Below, piece by piece: positions 38,071 to 48,204 of a stretch of 64,000 nucleotides of DNA. Source of the DNA: Brevibacillus laterosporus DSM 25 (GTDB taxonomy: Bacteria; Bacillota; Bacilli; Brevibacillales; Brevibacillaceae). The DNA lies in assembly GCF_002706795.1 (NCBI RefSeq), contig NZ_CP017705.1:372001-436000 (forward strand). Reading direction: 5' to 3'. Under the pieces are notes generated by a model. It saw only the letters and a program-made list of their open reading frames with translations, did no database searches and was not told where the DNA came from. A program made the position numbers and the translations under genes. Every line of letters begins with the position of its first letter. The stretch's first letter is position 1.

Positions 38071-38903
38071 TGGGATTCACTTCCCCGCGCTACGTCCATC
38101 AGAATTTGTTTTATTTCTTTTAGTTGGGTATCAATTTTGGCATCCACACTTCCGTAGGCTGTCCGGATAATGCAGCCTTCATCTTCTACCGCATAATCTG
38201 GATAAATGCCTAGTTCCGCTTGCCCATCGATTAACGAAAGCAGTTGTTCGCGATGCTCTTCGACAAAAGGATACAATTTGTGATTCACCAAAATAGATAC
38301 AACCCCATGCGAACGTGAGCTTTTTAAAGCCTGTCGAACAATCTCAACGACTTTTTCAGGTGCTAGCACCAGCTCATCATGAATGATTTTACGAGAGATT
38401 TCCAAGCTTAGCTCAACTAAGAATGGCTCGGCTTCCGCTATAATACTCTCTTTGGTCTGATAGGCTTGGGTTAAAACATCCTTAGCCTTTTGAACATTTT
38501 CTTCTTGTTCGAGGCGTGCATTCTCCAAGCCTTGCTCCTGTCCAAGAGTGTAACCTTCTACACGAGCCATTTCTTTGGTCTCCTGCGCCATTTCCTCTGC
38601 TTCTTTTTGCTGTTGCTCCCACCACTCGGCTATTTCCTGCCGAGCTTGCTCGCGCATTTGCTCTGCTTGAGTAGAAGCATCAGCCATAATACTTTCAGCT
38701 AACTCTTCCGCATCTCGTATAATGGCCTTTGCTTCTTCTTGCAGTTTCTGATGTTCTATAACTTTATTTTCCAGCAACATTTCTTCTACTTCATCCGTCT
38801 GTACTTGTATAGCGGCATTCATTTGCTGAGTCACTTCAAGTACATAGGTATCCACAGACTGGACATATCGATTTGCCTTAAAAATCCTAGACAATGATAT
38901 CAT
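38067..38903 (-). CDS. fliH: Flagellar assembly protein FliH
   Basis: FliH binds and restrains FliI and tethers it to the C-ring. The 278-residue protein starts MISLSRIFKANRYV, has a long Glu/Gln-rich coiled coil (about 40-145; EQMREQARQEIAEWWEQQQK) and a C-terminal V-ATPase-E-like domain. The start is uncertain because the gene overlaps fliG by 17 bases. ATG 38903 is only two bases from GGAGG, GTG 38912 has no site, and a TTG at 38891 is about eleven bases from it. Confidence 0.92.
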   Translation of the reverse strand: MISLSRIFKANRYVQSVDTYVLEVTQQMNAAIQVQTDEVEEMLLENKVIEHQKLQEEAKAIIRDAEELAESIMADASTQAEQMREQARQEIAEWWEQQQKEAEEMAQETKEMARVEGYTLGQEQGLENARLEQEENVQKAKDVLTQAYQTKESIIAEAEPFLVELSLEISRKIIHDELVLAPEKVVEIVRQALKSSRSHGVVSILVNHKLYPFVEEHREQLLSLIDGQAELGIYPDYAVEDEGCIIRTAYGSVDAKIDTQLKEIKQILMDVARGSESQ

Positions 38904-39900
38904 CTCCTCCACCGCGGGCGATGATGATTTCTCCAGCTTCTTCTAAGCGGCGAATGGTAGCAACAATGCGGGATTGTGCCTCTTCGACATCACGCAATCG
39001 CACAGGTCCCATAAATTCCATCTCTTCTTTGAAGGTATCTGCCATCCGCTTGGACATGTTGCGGAAAACCGTTTCGCGTACTTCTTCACTTGCCACTTTA
39101 AGCGCAAGTTGCAAATCGTTGTTGTCCACATCGCGAATAACGCGTTGAATGGAACGATTGTCGAGTGTAGCAATGTCTTCGAATACAAACATCCGCTTTT
39201 TGATCTCTTCAGCAAGCTCTGGGTCTTGAATCTCTAGTGAATCAAGTATGGTTCGTTCCGTACTACGGTCAACACCATTTAATATGTTTACAATGGATTC
39301 AATACCACCCGCTTGTGTGTAATCCTGGGTTACAGTTGCGGAAAGTTTTTGTTCCAATACCTGTTCTACCTGAGCAATTACCTCTGGAGATGTGCTATCC
39401 ATTAAGGCAATCCGTTTAGCTACATCTGCCTGACGATCCTGTGACAGTGATGACAAGATCATAGATGACTGTTGTGGTTCTAAATAAGCTAGTACCAATG
39501 CAATGGTTTGTGAATGTTCATTTTGAATAAAGTTAAGGATTTGGCTAGGATCCGCTTTTCTAGCGAAGTCAAACGGGCGCACTTGCAAATTGGCTGTCAA
39601 ACGGTTCAAGATATCTAGCGCCTTGCTCTCTCCTAATGCTTTTTCCAAAATTTCTTTTGCGTACGTAATACCACCTTGTGCTATTACTTCTTTGGCAACT
39701 GCAATCTGATGGAATTCTGCTAGTATTTTGCCTTTTTCTTCATGATCCACTTTACGTACACTGGCAATCTCCAGTGTAAGTTGTTCAATCTCATCTTCAC
39801 GTAAATGCTTAAATACCTGTGCCGAGACATCTGGACCAAGCGAAATGAGCAAAATCGCAGCTTTTTGCCTTCCGGATAACTCTTTTGCGACACGAGCCAC
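38887..39900 (-). CDS. fliG: Flagellar motor switch protein FliG
   Basis: FliG is the rotor ring that meets the stators and binds FliF and FliM. The N-terminal domain (KELSGRQKAAILLISLGPDV), middle domain and C-terminal torque domain (MFVFEDIATLDNRSIQRVIR) are complete. The FliM-binding motif normally written EHPQ reads EHSQ here (NEHSQTIALVLAYL). The start is the second GTG at 39900, eight bases after AAGGAG, giving the usual (M)ARVAKELSG. 337 aa. Confidence 0.96.
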   Translation of the reverse strand: MARVAKELSGRQKAAILLISLGPDVSAQVFKHLREDEIEQLTLEIASVRKVDHEEKGKILAEFHQIAVAKEVIAQGGITYAKEILEKALGESKALDILNRLTANLQVRPFDFARKADPSQILNFIQNEHSQTIALVLAYLEPQQSSMILSSLSQDRQADVAKRIALMDSTSPEVIAQVEQVLEQKLSATVTQDYTQAGGIESIVNILNGVDRSTERTILDSLEIQDPELAEEIKKRMFVFEDIATLDNRSIQRVIRDVDNNDLQLALKVASEEVRETVFRNMSKRMADTFKEEMEFMGPVRLRDVEEAQSRIVATIRRLEEAGEIIIARGGGDDIIV

Positions 39901-39912
39901 TATACTCACTCC

Positions 39913-41487
39913 TTAGTCTTCTGCTAGCCACGTACGAAGCAGAACGACGAACTCGTCTGGATTGCTTCGAGCCAATTTTTCCAGCTGTTTACGAACCATC
40001 GCTTCATCTGTATCATCTTCCAACGAAGATAGATCTGGAATATCAAGCGAAGGAGTAAAAGGAAATTCCTCTTCGAACTCTACCTCTTCTTGCTCTTGCT
40101 GTTTGCGTCGACGAATAAGCACGAATGCTAGTGCTCCTAAGGCTAATAATGCAACTGCCCCAACTCCATACATCATGGTTGGAGTAAAGAAGCCATTGTT
40201 GTTATCGTCTAGCTTGCCGGAGAACGGTTTTGCAAAAACAGAAATACGCTTGTTCACTTCATCATCGGGTAAATTCTTATTGCTGACGGCTACACGAACA
40301 ACATTACCAATTACTTTTTGTATGTTTTCTTTGGTAGCGTCATCCAACGTTCCCCCATTTGGAGGCTCAACCCCAACGTTGATAGAAATATCGACAATTT
40401 GATATGGACTAGCGGTTACATTCTTAGTTATACGGTTTACTTCACGATTGACAGTGTCAGATAGCTCTTCATATTCACTATTGCTACCTTGAGCTGTAGC
40501 AGATTGATAGCTACCAACCTGATTATCACCTGTACCGGCTACTCCACCAATAGGAGGGGTACCTTGTCCGGTATATGCTTTTGATAATTTTTGAGAACTA
40601 ATTATAATACCTTCATCATTTACAACAGGTGAAACCAAATTTTCGACTCGGTTTTCTTTTGAGAAATCCATTTGTACCATTGTATGTACGACAACTTTAT
40701 CTCGTCCCATAATGGTGGACAGCATGTTGAATAAATTTTTCTGTATTTCTCTTTCTACTTTGTTACGTATCCGCTCTTGCTGTTCGAAAGCAGTCATGGA
40801 ACTGCCCTCTTCTTTACTAGCTAACTCCAACGTATTGGAATATTGATCGGTAATCGTTATGTTTTCTACAGGCAAATTTTTCACTGAACGTGAAACAATA
40901 TGATATAAGGATTTGATTTGTGCATCGTTTAATTGAGTACTTGGGTCTACCTCTACCATGACTGATGCTGTGGCTTTATCTGTGTTATCTGTAACAAACG
41001 TGGTTTCTTCCGGCATGGTTAGAATAACTTGAGCCGTGCGAACCCCTTTTACTTTTTCCAAGATTTTTCGAATCTCCTGTTGAAGAGCATCTTTCTTCAT
41101 CACTTCAAACTGGCGATCGGTCATGCCAAACATATTATTAGAAAAAATTTCTGAGCTGATGCCGGCATCTTTGGGAATTCCTTGTGCTGCCAAATCAACT
41201 ATGACATCTTGTGCCATCGTTTGTGGCACCTCAATGCCTGTCCCATTACCTGTTAATCGATATGGGATGTTTTTTGCTTCTAGTTCTTGTTTGATCGCAC
41301 CAACTTCTTGCTCACTCAATCTGTCATATAAATTTACATATACAGGACGAGAAGCTATGTATAAATAAAGGGAAAGCGCGATAAGTAGGAAAAGAGCTGA
41401 AGCACCTATCAATAGTTTTTGTTTTTTCGTGAGCTTGTCCCACATTGTCTTTACCTTGTCTCTATATAACAATAAACGTTCGTTCAT
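39913..41487 (-). CDS. fliF: Flagellar MS-ring protein FliF
   Basis: FliF builds the MS ring and houses the export gate. The first membrane helix lies near 26-46 (LIGASALFLLIALSLYLYIA), followed by ring-building motifs (VYVNLYDRLSEQEVGAIKQE) and a Ser/Gly-rich segment (about 300-345). A second membrane helix occurs near 440-460 (MYGVGAVALLALGALAFVLI). The C-terminal peptide that binds FliG follows. The 524-residue length is standard. Confidence 0.96.
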   Translation of the reverse strand: MNERLLLYRDKVKTMWDKLTKKQKLLIGASALFLLIALSLYLYIASRPVYVNLYDRLSEQEVGAIKQELEAKNIPYRLTGNGTGIEVPQTMAQDVIVDLAAQGIPKDAGISSEIFSNNMFGMTDRQFEVMKKDALQQEIRKILEKVKGVRTAQVILTMPEETTFVTDNTDKATASVMVEVDPSTQLNDAQIKSLYHIVSRSVKNLPVENITITDQYSNTLELASKEEGSSMTAFEQQERIRNKVEREIQKNLFNMLSTIMGRDKVVVHTMVQMDFSKENRVENLVSPVVNDEGIIISSQKLSKAYTGQGTPPIGGVAGTGDNQVGSYQSATAQGSNSEYEELSDTVNREVNRITKNVTASPYQIVDISINVGVEPPNGGTLDDATKENIQKVIGNVVRVAVSNKNLPDDEVNKRISVFAKPFSGKLDDNNNGFFTPTMMYGVGAVALLALGALAFVLIRRRKQQEQEEVEFEEEFPFTPSLDIPDLSSLEDDTDEAMVRKQLEKLARSNPDEFVVLLRTWLAED

Positions 41488-41524
41488 GGTTCACCTCTAC
41501 AGAGCTGCATACCAGTTTGGAACC

Positions 41525-41824
41525 TTACACCTGCATGCGCATGATTTCCTGATATGCTTCGATCGCTTTGTTACGTACTTGCATCGTCATTTGTAACATT
41601 AGAGAAGCTTTTTGACCCGCTACCATCACCTGATGGACATCAGTCACTTCTCCAGCTGCATATTTCATTGACATTTCTTCTGAAACTAACTGAGCCCGAT
41701 TCACTTCATCCAGGGCATCGGTCATATAGGCCGAGAAATTTCGTGCTACTTCAGCCGGTGAAGCTGTGTTTTTTACTTGTAGCGGCTGTGCATTTATGAC
41801 TGAACCTATGTTATTAATTTCCAT
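41525..41824 (-). CDS. fliE: Flagellar hook-basal body protein FliE
   Basis: FliE joins the MS ring and export gate to the proximal rod. The 99-residue protein has a short variable start and a helical body. The conserved C-terminal stretch includes VDVHQVMVAGQKA-like TDVHQVMVAGQKASLMLQMT and ends RNKAIEAYQEIMRMQV. Position between flgC and fliF is standard. Confidence 0.95.
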   Translation of the reverse strand: MEINNIGSVINAQPLQVKNTASPAEVARNFSAYMTDALDEVNRAQLVSEEMSMKYAAGEVTDVHQVMVAGQKASLMLQMTMQVRNKAIEAYQEIMRMQV

Positions 41825-41843
41825 CTGTCAGCCAACCCCTTTA

Positions 41844-42305
41844 TTATTTACCATTAATCTCTAGTGCCTTTTGCATCATGCCCTTTAGTGCATTCATAGC
41901 TGTAACGTTTGCCTCATAAGACCTAGAAGCAGAAATCATGTCAATCATTTCTTTTGTCACATCTACATTAGGCATCAGGACATAGCCATCTAGGTCTGCG
42001 TCAGGATGCTCAGGATTATAGACCCGCTGGAATTGACTATTGTCCTCCTTAATCCCGGTAACATGTACCCCCGACTCCTGACGGCCTTCTACATTCCCGA
42101 CTGCCGCTTGTAGAAGATTGTCGAAAGACTCTCCTGTTCTTGGTGATAATTCTACCATCTTACGTCGGTACGGTTGCCACGCTCCATCTACGAATTTCCC
42201 ACGCGTCGTAGTGGCATTTGCGATATTAGAAGCAATCGTATCCAGCCTTAGCCGATTGGCAGTCAAGGCAGAGGCACTTGTATCAATTCCACGAAACAGA
42301 CTCAT
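41844..42305 (-). CDS. flgC: Flagellar proximal rod protein FlgC
   Basis: FlgC is a rod subunit. The N-terminal rod signature is LRLDTIASNIANATTTRGKF, with GRxxPYRRK-type residues WQPYRRKMVELSPR. The C-terminal helix is conserved (YVLMPNVDVTKEMIDMISAS). Length 153 aa is normal. Three bases separate it from flgB. Confidence 0.96.
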   Translation of the reverse strand: MSLFRGIDTSASALTANRLRLDTIASNIANATTTRGKFVDGAWQPYRRKMVELSPRTGESFDNLLQAAVGNVEGRQESGVHVTGIKEDNSQFQRVYNPEHPDADLDGYVLMPNVDVTKEMIDMISASRSYEANVTAMNALKGMMQKALEINGK

Positions 42306-42308
42306 CTA

Positions 42309-42719
42309 CTATCTTCCTCCCTCAACAACACTCTTCATTTTGGTAAAGTATCCATTTGTTAACTGAACGAGGCCATTATACCAGATGGTGTTTTTGGCCT
42401 GTTGGCTCATTTCAAAATCAACGTCCACATTGTTTCCATTGTTTTGAATTAACGTTTCGTTGTTCGTCATAGTCTGGGCCTGAGGGATTTTACCTAAACC
42501 TGTGCCAAATGGAATGTGTCTCTGATTCGTTCGATATGCTTCCAAGGTTCGACCATTATTTCCTTCCAATGCCTCCTTCAACAAGCTTTCAAACACTACG
42601 TGCTTGCTTTGAAAATGAGGGGTATCAATGTTAGAAATATTGTTGTTAATCACTTTTTGTCTAAGCATAGCGGCGTCCAATGAGTTTTCTAGTACATTTA
42701 ATTGCGTAGATTGAATCAA
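42309..42719 (-). CDS. flgB: Flagellar proximal rod protein FlgB
   Basis: FlgB is the first rod protein and the first gene of the fla/che operon. The protein has QKVINNNISNIDTPHFQSKH near residue 28, the family signature. The start is placed at TTG 42719, six bases after GGGGAG inside GGAGGGGAG. That gives 136 residues, close to the 129 of B. subtilis. A longer reading from 42794 has no ribosome site and begins with an unusual basic segment. Confidence 0.93.
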   Translation of the reverse strand: MIQSTQLNVLENSLDAAMLRQKVINNNISNIDTPHFQSKHVVFESLLKEALEGNNGRTLEAYRTNQRHIPFGTGLGKIPQAQTMTNNETLIQNNGNNVDVDFEMSQQAKNTIWYNGLVQLTNGYFTKMKSVVEGGR

Positions 42720-42796
42720 GTTTCTCTCCCCTCCTTTGTGCCTAAGCTTACATTTTTCTTCTATTTTCTTTGCAATTCGACATCTAACACGCACCT

Positions 42797-42860
42797 ATAA
42801 TACCATGAAGAAAACTACTAAGAAAGCCCTATCTTACTAGGACTAGGAAAAATGTTACAA
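42797..42860 (-). promoter_or_regulatory. flgB: Candidate promoter region of the fla/che operon
   Basis: On the minus strand TTGTAA (42860-42855), 18 bases, then TAAGAT (42836-42831) resemble a sigma-A promoter. Closer to flgB is an extended -10, TGGTATTAT (42805-42797). Both lie in the 265-base gap between the codY terminator and flgB. A TGTCGAA match, which is the core of a Spo0A box, occurs at 42782-42776 but could be chance. I see no good CodY box. The rest of the gap shows no gene. Confidence 0.4.
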
Positions 42861-42985
42861 AAGTCTCAATTGGTGAAAACGCCCATAAAAACAGTGCTTT
42901 TTACCAATTTTGTCACATTCGTTTCATAAATGTATTAATAATGTGAATACTTATTGTGAATACTATATAAATAAGTGATAAATAT

Positions 42986-43023
42986 GAAAAAAAAGAGAAG
43001 AAGGTCAATAGACCCCCTTCTTC
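42986..43023 (-). terminator. Rho-independent terminator after codY
   Basis: GAAGAAG/CTTCTTC plus inner GGTC/GACC form a stem with a small G bulge and a TATT loop. On the minus strand it is followed by a short TC and eight T residues. It lies about 40 bases after the codY stop and should separate the hslVU-codY unit from fla/che. Confidence 0.85.
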
Positions 43024-43064
43024 ATTTTTCAATAAAGCGCATAACAACTGGGTTTTATGTCAGT

Positions 43065-43844
43065 TTATGGCGTTTTAAGCTTTTCTAATTCCGGAAGAAG
43101 TTTGCCATTCAGAACTTTAATAAATGTACCCTTCATACCCAAAGAACGAGATTCAATTACACCAGCACTCTCTAATTTTCTCAAAGCGTTAACAATAACA
43201 GAACGTGTGATGCCTACACGGTCAGCAATTTTTGAAGCAACAAGTAGGCCTTCTTTCCCATCTAGTTCTTGGAAAATATGCTCAACTGCTTCAAGTTCAC
43301 TATAGGACAAAGAACCAATAGCCATTTGTACAACAGCTTTACTACGCGCTTCTTCTTCGATTGCCTCTGCACGTTCACGCAAAATCTCCATACCTACTAC
43401 AGTAGCGCCCACTTCAGTTAGAATTAGGTCACCTTCGACAAATTCTTTGTTTACACGTGCCAAGATCAATGTACCCAAACGATCTCCGCCACCCATAATC
43501 GGAACAATTGTAGTCCAGCCTGTAGGGAATACTTCTTTCATTTCCACTGGGAAGGCACTATGTGGACTGTTAACATCTAGGTTTGCAGATGTTTCTTCTA
43601 CTTTTAATAGACCATTGCTATATTCTTCTGGGAAACGGCGATCTTCAAGCATTTTGCGAATACGATCATTATCGATTTCTTGCGCAATTGCATATCCCAG
43701 CAATTTTCCTTTTCTACTTAAAACGAAAATATTCGCTTCAATAACGTCGCTTAGTACGCTAGACATTTCATTAAAATTAACCGCGTTACCAGCCGTTTTT
43801 TGAAGCATACGGTTAATCCTTCTAGTTTTTGTTAGTAAATCCAT
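43065..43844 (-). CDS. codY: GTP-sensing global regulator CodY
   Basis: CodY represses nutrient-stress genes when bound by GTP and branched-chain amino acids; in B. subtilis this includes fla/che. The N-terminal GAF domain ([20 protein letters not shown]) and the C-terminal winged helix ([20 protein letters not shown]) are complete. Length 259 aa is standard. It follows hslU and ends in a strong terminator. Confidence 0.97.
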   Translation of the reverse strand: MDLLTKTRRINRMLQKTAGNAVNFNEMSSVLSDVIEANIFVLSRKGKLLGYAIAQEIDNDRIRKMLEDRRFPEEYSNGLLKVEETSANLDVNSPHSAFPVEMKEVFPTGWTTIVPIMGGGDRLGTLILARVNKEFVEGDLILTEVGATVVGMEILRERAEAIEEEARSKAVVQMAIGSLSYSELEAVEHIFQELDGKEGLLVASKIADRVGITRSVIVNALRKLESAGVIESRSLGMKGTFIKVLNGKLLPELEKLKTP

Positions 43845-43900
43845 CGTATATTTCCTCCTGACATCTTCTCACAAATAGATCGCCAATATATGTTTTCTCT

Positions 43901-45301
43901 CTATAAAATGTATTGACTTAGGTCGCGATTCTGTACAATACTATTTAACTTTTCTTGTACATATTGAGCGGTAATATTGATCACACTCAGATTAATATTT
44001 GGTGCTTCAAATGATAAATCCTCAAGCAATTTTTCTAATAAGGTGTGTAGCCTTCTTGCTCCGATATTATCAGTACTTTGATTCACCTCTGTTGCCAATC
44101 GTGCTATCTCATGTATAGCATCTTCAGAAAACACAATTTTAATTCCTTCCGTTTCCAAAAGGGCTTGATATTGTGTAATTAAAGCATTCTTAGGTTCTGT
44201 CAATATTCTTATAAAATCTTCAACTTTCAAGCTTGAAAGCTCTACTCGAATCGGGAAACGCCCCTGTAATTCCGGAATTAGATCAGATGGTTTGGCTACA
44301 TGGAACGCCCCAGCAGCCATGAAAAGCATATAATCTGTTTTCACTGGTCCATACTTGGTCATAATCGTAGAACCTTCCACGATCGGTAAAATATCACGTT
44401 GGACTCCCTCGCGTGACACGTCAGGTCCACGGCTATCTTTTCCGGCGATTTTATCAATCTCATCGATAAAGATAATCCCAAATTGTTCTGCTCGAGATAT
44501 TGATTCTTGAGTCACTTCATCCATATCTACCAGTTTTTGAGCTTCTTGTTGAATCAAGATTTTACGTGCTTCTCGGATGGCCAGCTTGCGTTTTTTGGTT
44601 CGCTTAGGTATCAAGCTTCCAAACATTTCCTGCATCTGATTACCCATCTGCTCTGCACCAGGAATTTGCAACATATCAAGCATGGACGGCGACTGATCTT
44701 CTACCTCTATTTCGATCTCTTCGTCCTCCAGCTGACCTGCCGCCAGCTTCCAGGCCACTTGTTTACGCTGTTGCTCCAGGTTTGGATCTTCCTGATCGTT
44801 TTTTTCGGTTTGTTGCTGGTTAGAAAATAACATCTCAAACGGATTCTTAAAGTTGTTTTGCTGTTTCTTTGAAGGAAGTAAAAGCTGAACTAGCGCTTCT
44901 TCAGCATTTTTCTCCGCCTGTTCCTTGACTTTTTCCATCTTTTCCATTTTGACAATCCGGATAGACGATTCGACTAAATCGCGTACCATCGATTCTACAT
45001 CGCGACCTACGTAACCGACTTCTGTATATTTCGTAGCTTCTACTTTTATAAACGGAGCTCCGGTTAGCTTTGCGATACGGCGTGCAATCTCCGTTTTTCC
45101 GACTCCAGTGGGTCCAATCATCAAAATATTTTTTGGAATCACTTCATCCCGAATTTGTTCCGGCAAGCGACTGCGACGATATCTATTGCGAAGCGCTACA
45201 GCAATGGCACGTTTGGCCTGCTGCTGCCCTACAATGTATTTATCCAAATGTTCTACAATCAAGCGGGGGGTCAATTGCTCCCAATTTATTAACAAGGACA
45301 T
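43901..45301 (-). CDS. hslU: ATP-dependent protease ATPase subunit HslU (ClpY/CodX)
   Basis: HslU is the AAA+ unfoldase of the HslVU protease. Walker A is [20 protein letters not shown], Walker B is [13 protein letters not shown], and the pore loop region [16 protein letters not shown] is intact. An intermediate domain (about 115-245) includes a long Gln/Lys-rich insertion. The last residues [11 protein letters not shown] are the tail that docks to HslV. The ATG at 45301 is close to GGGAG; a TTG two codons later is better spaced. 466 aa. Confidence 0.95.
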   Translation of the reverse strand: MSLLINWEQLTPRLIVEHLDKYIVGQQQAKRAIAVALRNRYRRSRLPEQIRDEVIPKNILMIGPTGVGKTEIARRIAKLTGAPFIKVEATKYTEVGYVGRDVESMVRDLVESSIRIVKMEKMEKVKEQAEKNAEEALVQLLLPSKKQQNNFKNPFEMLFSNQQQTEKNDQEDPNLEQQRKQVAWKLAAGQLEDEEIEIEVEDQSPSMLDMLQIPGAEQMGNQMQEMFGSLIPKRTKKRKLAIREARKILIQQEAQKLVDMDEVTQESISRAEQFGIIFIDEIDKIAGKDSRGPDVSREGVQRDILPIVEGSTIMTKYGPVKTDYMLFMAAGAFHVAKPSDLIPELQGRFPIRVELSSLKVEDFIRILTEPKNALITQYQALLETEGIKIVFSEDAIHEIARLATEVNQSTDNIGARRLHTLLEKLLEDLSFEAPNINLSVINITAQYVQEKLNSIVQNRDLSQYIL

Positions 45302-45307
45302 CTCTCC

Positions 45308-45859
45308 CTACCCTTCCATTTTCATGTCTTCAATTACTAAATTCGTATTCGTAAAGACGCAAATTTCAGCGGCTGTTAAAAGACTGGCTTCAGCAATTTG
45401 CCTAGCTGTAAGCTCTGGTGCAAATTTCTTCAAAGCCCGTCCCGCTGCAAGGGCAAAATTTCCGCCTGATCCGATGGCCAAAATGCCGTCGTCCGGTTCA
45501 ATAATTTCCCCATTACCTGAGATTAAAAGAAGATGCTTGCGATTACACACAATCATCATAGCTTCCAAACGGCGTAATACTTTATCTGAACGCCACTCTT
45601 TTGCCAGCTCGACCGCCGCTCTCTGTAAATTCCCATGATACTCTTCTAGTTTGCCTTCAAAAAGCTCAAACAAAGTGATTGCATCAGCTACAGAGCCAGC
45701 AAATCCTGCCATAACTTCTTCCCGATATAGTCTTCGTACTTTTTTGGCTGTATTTTTCATTACCATACTATTGCCAAACGTAACCTGACCGTCTCCTGCC
45801 ATCGCCGCTTCACCCTTATGCTGGACGGCAAAAATGGTTGTAGCATGAAATTGTTCCAT
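45308..45859 (-). CDS. hslV: ATP-dependent protease peptidase subunit HslV (ClpQ/CodW)
   Basis: HslV is the peptidase ring of HslVU. The family core is clear: [40 protein letters not shown], and [20 protein letters not shown]. It carries the N-terminal extension of Bacillales, beginning [10 protein letters not shown]. The canonical nucleophile Thr is at position 7, not position 2, and Glu is at position 2, where B. subtilis CodW has Ser. How the N-terminus is matured here is unclear. 183 aa; xerC ends seven bases upstream. Confidence 0.95.
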   Translation of the reverse strand: MEQFHATTIFAVQHKGEAAMAGDGQVTFGNSMVMKNTAKKVRRLYREEVMAGFAGSVADAITLFELFEGKLEEYHGNLQRAAVELAKEWRSDKVLRRLEAMMIVCNRKHLLLISGNGEIIEPDDGILAIGSGGNFALAAGRALKKFAPELTARQIAEASLLTAAEICVFTNTNLVIEDMKMEG

Positions 45860-45865
45860 AGTCGT

Positions 45866-46792
45866 TCACCCCCTGTGAAAATTTGCACGCGGATGTGCAG
45901 TATCGTATACCTCCCGTAATCTTTCTTTTGTGATGTGGGTGTATACTTGTGTAGTGGAGATATTCACATGTCCTAATAGCTCTTGTACCGTCCGCAAATC
46001 TGCCCCTGCATTTAGTAAATGAGTGGCAAAAGAATGACGGAAACTGTGCGGTGAAATCCCTAGATGAAGGGCTGCTTGCTGTAGATACTTATCTACCATT
46101 CGGCGCACACTACGATCAGATAAAGGGGTTCCCCTATAATTTAACAAGAGTATTGGGCTATCTTTTTCAGCCTTGGATAGTAACTTCGGACGACCTGCCT
46201 GTAAGTACTTTTGCATGGCTTTAATAGCAAAACTCCCAATTGGCACATACCTTTCCTTAGCACCTTTACCGAAAACAAGAGCGATTCCATTCTGAAGGTC
46301 AACATCATTCATTGACATTGTAACCAATTCAGACACGCGCATTCCACTTGCGTATAAAAGTTCCATAATAAGGAAATCACGAAGACCAAGCGGTGTAGAT
46401 GTATCAACTACACCTAATAGAGTTTCTATTTCATGCGGATACATAAAGGTAGGTAGCTTCTTCTCTACTTTTGGTGTAGATACCATCTGAAACGGATTTT
46501 GATCCAGATGCTCTTCACGCATTAAAAAGCGATAAAAGCTCCGCAAGCTAGACAATTTTCTCGCAATACTTCGACGGGAAAGACCTTTTCTCGCAAGATG
46601 AGCCAAAAAAGACCGACCATGTAAATAAGAAACAGCAGCAAATTCGTTGATTTGTTGCTGTTTCATAAATACGACAAATTCATTGATATCTGCTACGTAT
46701 TGCTTCAGCGTATGAGGAGAGACGTTTTTTTCCACCTTTAGGTAATGGATGTAAGATGTGATCCATGCGGAAAACTCTGATGAATTGTCCAT
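45866..46792 (-). CDS. xerC: Tyrosine recombinase XerC (CodV)
   Basis: XerC resolves chromosome dimers at dif with XerD. The SAM-like N-terminal domain (YIHYLKVEKNVSPHTLKQYV) and the catalytic domain are complete. The active-site residues are seen as Arg in ASGMRVSELV, HSFRHSFATHLL (HxxR), LGHVNISTTQ (His) and Tyr in VYTHI. Length 308 aa is normal. It is a housekeeping recombinase, and its conserved position argues against a mobile integrase. Confidence 0.94.
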   Translation of the reverse strand: MDNSSEFSAWITSYIHYLKVEKNVSPHTLKQYVADINEFVVFMKQQQINEFAAVSYLHGRSFLAHLARKGLSRRSIARKLSSLRSFYRFLMREEHLDQNPFQMVSTPKVEKKLPTFMYPHEIETLLGVVDTSTPLGLRDFLIMELLYASGMRVSELVTMSMNDVDLQNGIALVFGKGAKERYVPIGSFAIKAMQKYLQAGRPKLLSKAEKDSPILLLNYRGTPLSDRSVRRMVDKYLQQAALHLGISPHSFRHSFATHLLNAGADLRTVQELLGHVNISTTQVYTHITKERLREVYDTAHPRANFHRG

Positions 46793-46853
46793 CTGAGATG
46801 TACTCCTCCCAAATCACATATATAGTAACATAGCGTTAAACAATGAAACAACT

Positions 46854-48167
46854 TTAATTATGTCTTTTATGTGTAAAATTCTGAATACTGCCAAGCGCCC
46901 GTTCAGCGATCTTTTCGTTTTTTTCCTTTTTGTTCCTAATTTTAATTCCTAAACTTGGCAAAAGACCAAAATTAGCATTCATTGGTTGGAAATGTTTGGC
47001 GTTGGTTGTTGTGATATAATGTGCCATACTGCCCATTACAGTCTCCACCGGAAGAACCATTTGCTCTTCTCCCTTAGCAAAACGCGCCGCATTAATCCCC
47101 GCTAATAACCCAGAAGCTGCAGACTCAACATAACCCTCAACACCAGTCATCTGTCCCGCAAAAAACAAACTATCCCGCTCTTTATATTGATAAGTTGGCC
47201 GCAATAGTTTTGGTGAGTTGATAAACGTATTTCGATGCATAACTCCGTAACGAATGATTTCACAATTTTCCAGTCCTGGAATCAATTGAAAAACCCTCTT
47301 TTGTTCTGGCCATTTTAAATGAGTCTGAAACCCTACGATGTTGTACAAAGTTGCAGCACTATTGTCTTGTCTAAGCTGAATAACAGCATGCGGCTGTTCT
47401 CCGGTGCGTGGGTCAATTAGCCCTACTGGTTTCAATGGACCAAATAGCATTGTTTGACGCCCACGAGAAGCCATGACCTCAATCGGCATGCACCCTTCGA
47501 AAAAGACTTCCTTTTCAAATTCCTTCAGAGGAACGGTTTCCGCAGAAATTAATGCATCATAGAAACGATTAAATTCCTCTTCGTTCATTGGACAATTCAA
47601 GTATGCTGCTTCCCCTTTATCATATCGAGAGGCAACAAACACTTTCTCCATGTCAATTGAATCCTTCTCGATAATAGGTGCCGCAGCATCATAGAAATAC
47701 AGATACTCTTCTCCCGTAAGCTCCTTTAATTTCTCAGAAAGTGCTGGTGAAGTAAGCGGACCAGATGCAATGATCACAATGCCTTCAGGGATTTCCGTAA
47801 TTTCTTCGTTCACTACCTCAATTAACGGATGGTTGCGTACGGCTTCCGTAACATACTCTGCAAACTCATGACGGTCAACAGCCAAAGCTCCACCAGCAGG
47901 AACCTGGCATCGATCTGCTGCCTTCATGATTACAGAATCAAATTGACGCATTTCTTCTTTTAAAACCCCAACAGCATTGGTTAATGAATTAGCTCGTAGT
48001 GAATTACTGCAAACCAATTCAGCAAATTTATCTGTGTGGTGCGCAGGGGTTTGCTTCACTGGTCTCATTTCGTACAACTTCACAGCAACACCAGCCTGAG
48101 CGATTTGCCAAGCAGCTTCACTACCAGCAAGACCTGCTCCAACCACAGTTACAAAAGGTTGTGTCAT
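46854..48167 (-). CDS. trmFO: Folate-dependent tRNA (uracil-5-)-methyltransferase TrmFO
   Basis: TrmFO makes m5U54 in the tRNA T-loop using methylene-THF and FAD. It begins with the FAD-binding [20 protein letters not shown] and contains the conserved [20 protein letters not shown] and [20 protein letters not shown]. Length 437 aa is standard. Older names are Gid and GidA-like. The gap to topA is 59 bases. Confidence 0.96.
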   Translation of the reverse strand: MTQPFVTVVGAGLAGSEAAWQIAQAGVAVKLYEMRPVKQTPAHHTDKFAELVCSNSLRANSLTNAVGVLKEEMRQFDSVIMKAADRCQVPAGGALAVDRHEFAEYVTEAVRNHPLIEVVNEEITEIPEGIVIIASGPLTSPALSEKLKELTGEEYLYFYDAAAPIIEKDSIDMEKVFVASRYDKGEAAYLNCPMNEEEFNRFYDALISAETVPLKEFEKEVFFEGCMPIEVMASRGRQTMLFGPLKPVGLIDPRTGEQPHAVIQLRQDNSAATLYNIVGFQTHLKWPEQKRVFQLIPGLENCEIIRYGVMHRNTFINSPKLLRPTYQYKERDSLFFAGQMTGVEGYVESAASGLLAGINAARFAKGEEQMVLPVETVMGSMAHYITTTNAKHFQPMNANFGLLPSLGIKIRNKKEKNEKIAERALGSIQNFTHKRHN

Positions 48168-48204
48168 GGTGAAAAATCCTCTCTATACCTACTATTTAAT
48201 TGAT

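Noticed and set aside
42776-42782. TGTCGAA Spo0A-box core near flgB
   Set aside because: A single seven-base match is expected by chance several times in a 64-kb window; no second box is nearby.
42720-43064. CodY-binding motif before flgB
   Set aside because: No good match to the AATTTTCNGAAAATT consensus, although CodY control of fla/che is known in B. subtilis.
45866-46792. Tyrosine recombinase as a sign of a mobile element
   Set aside because: It is the conserved xerC/codV in its standard place between trmFO and hslV.
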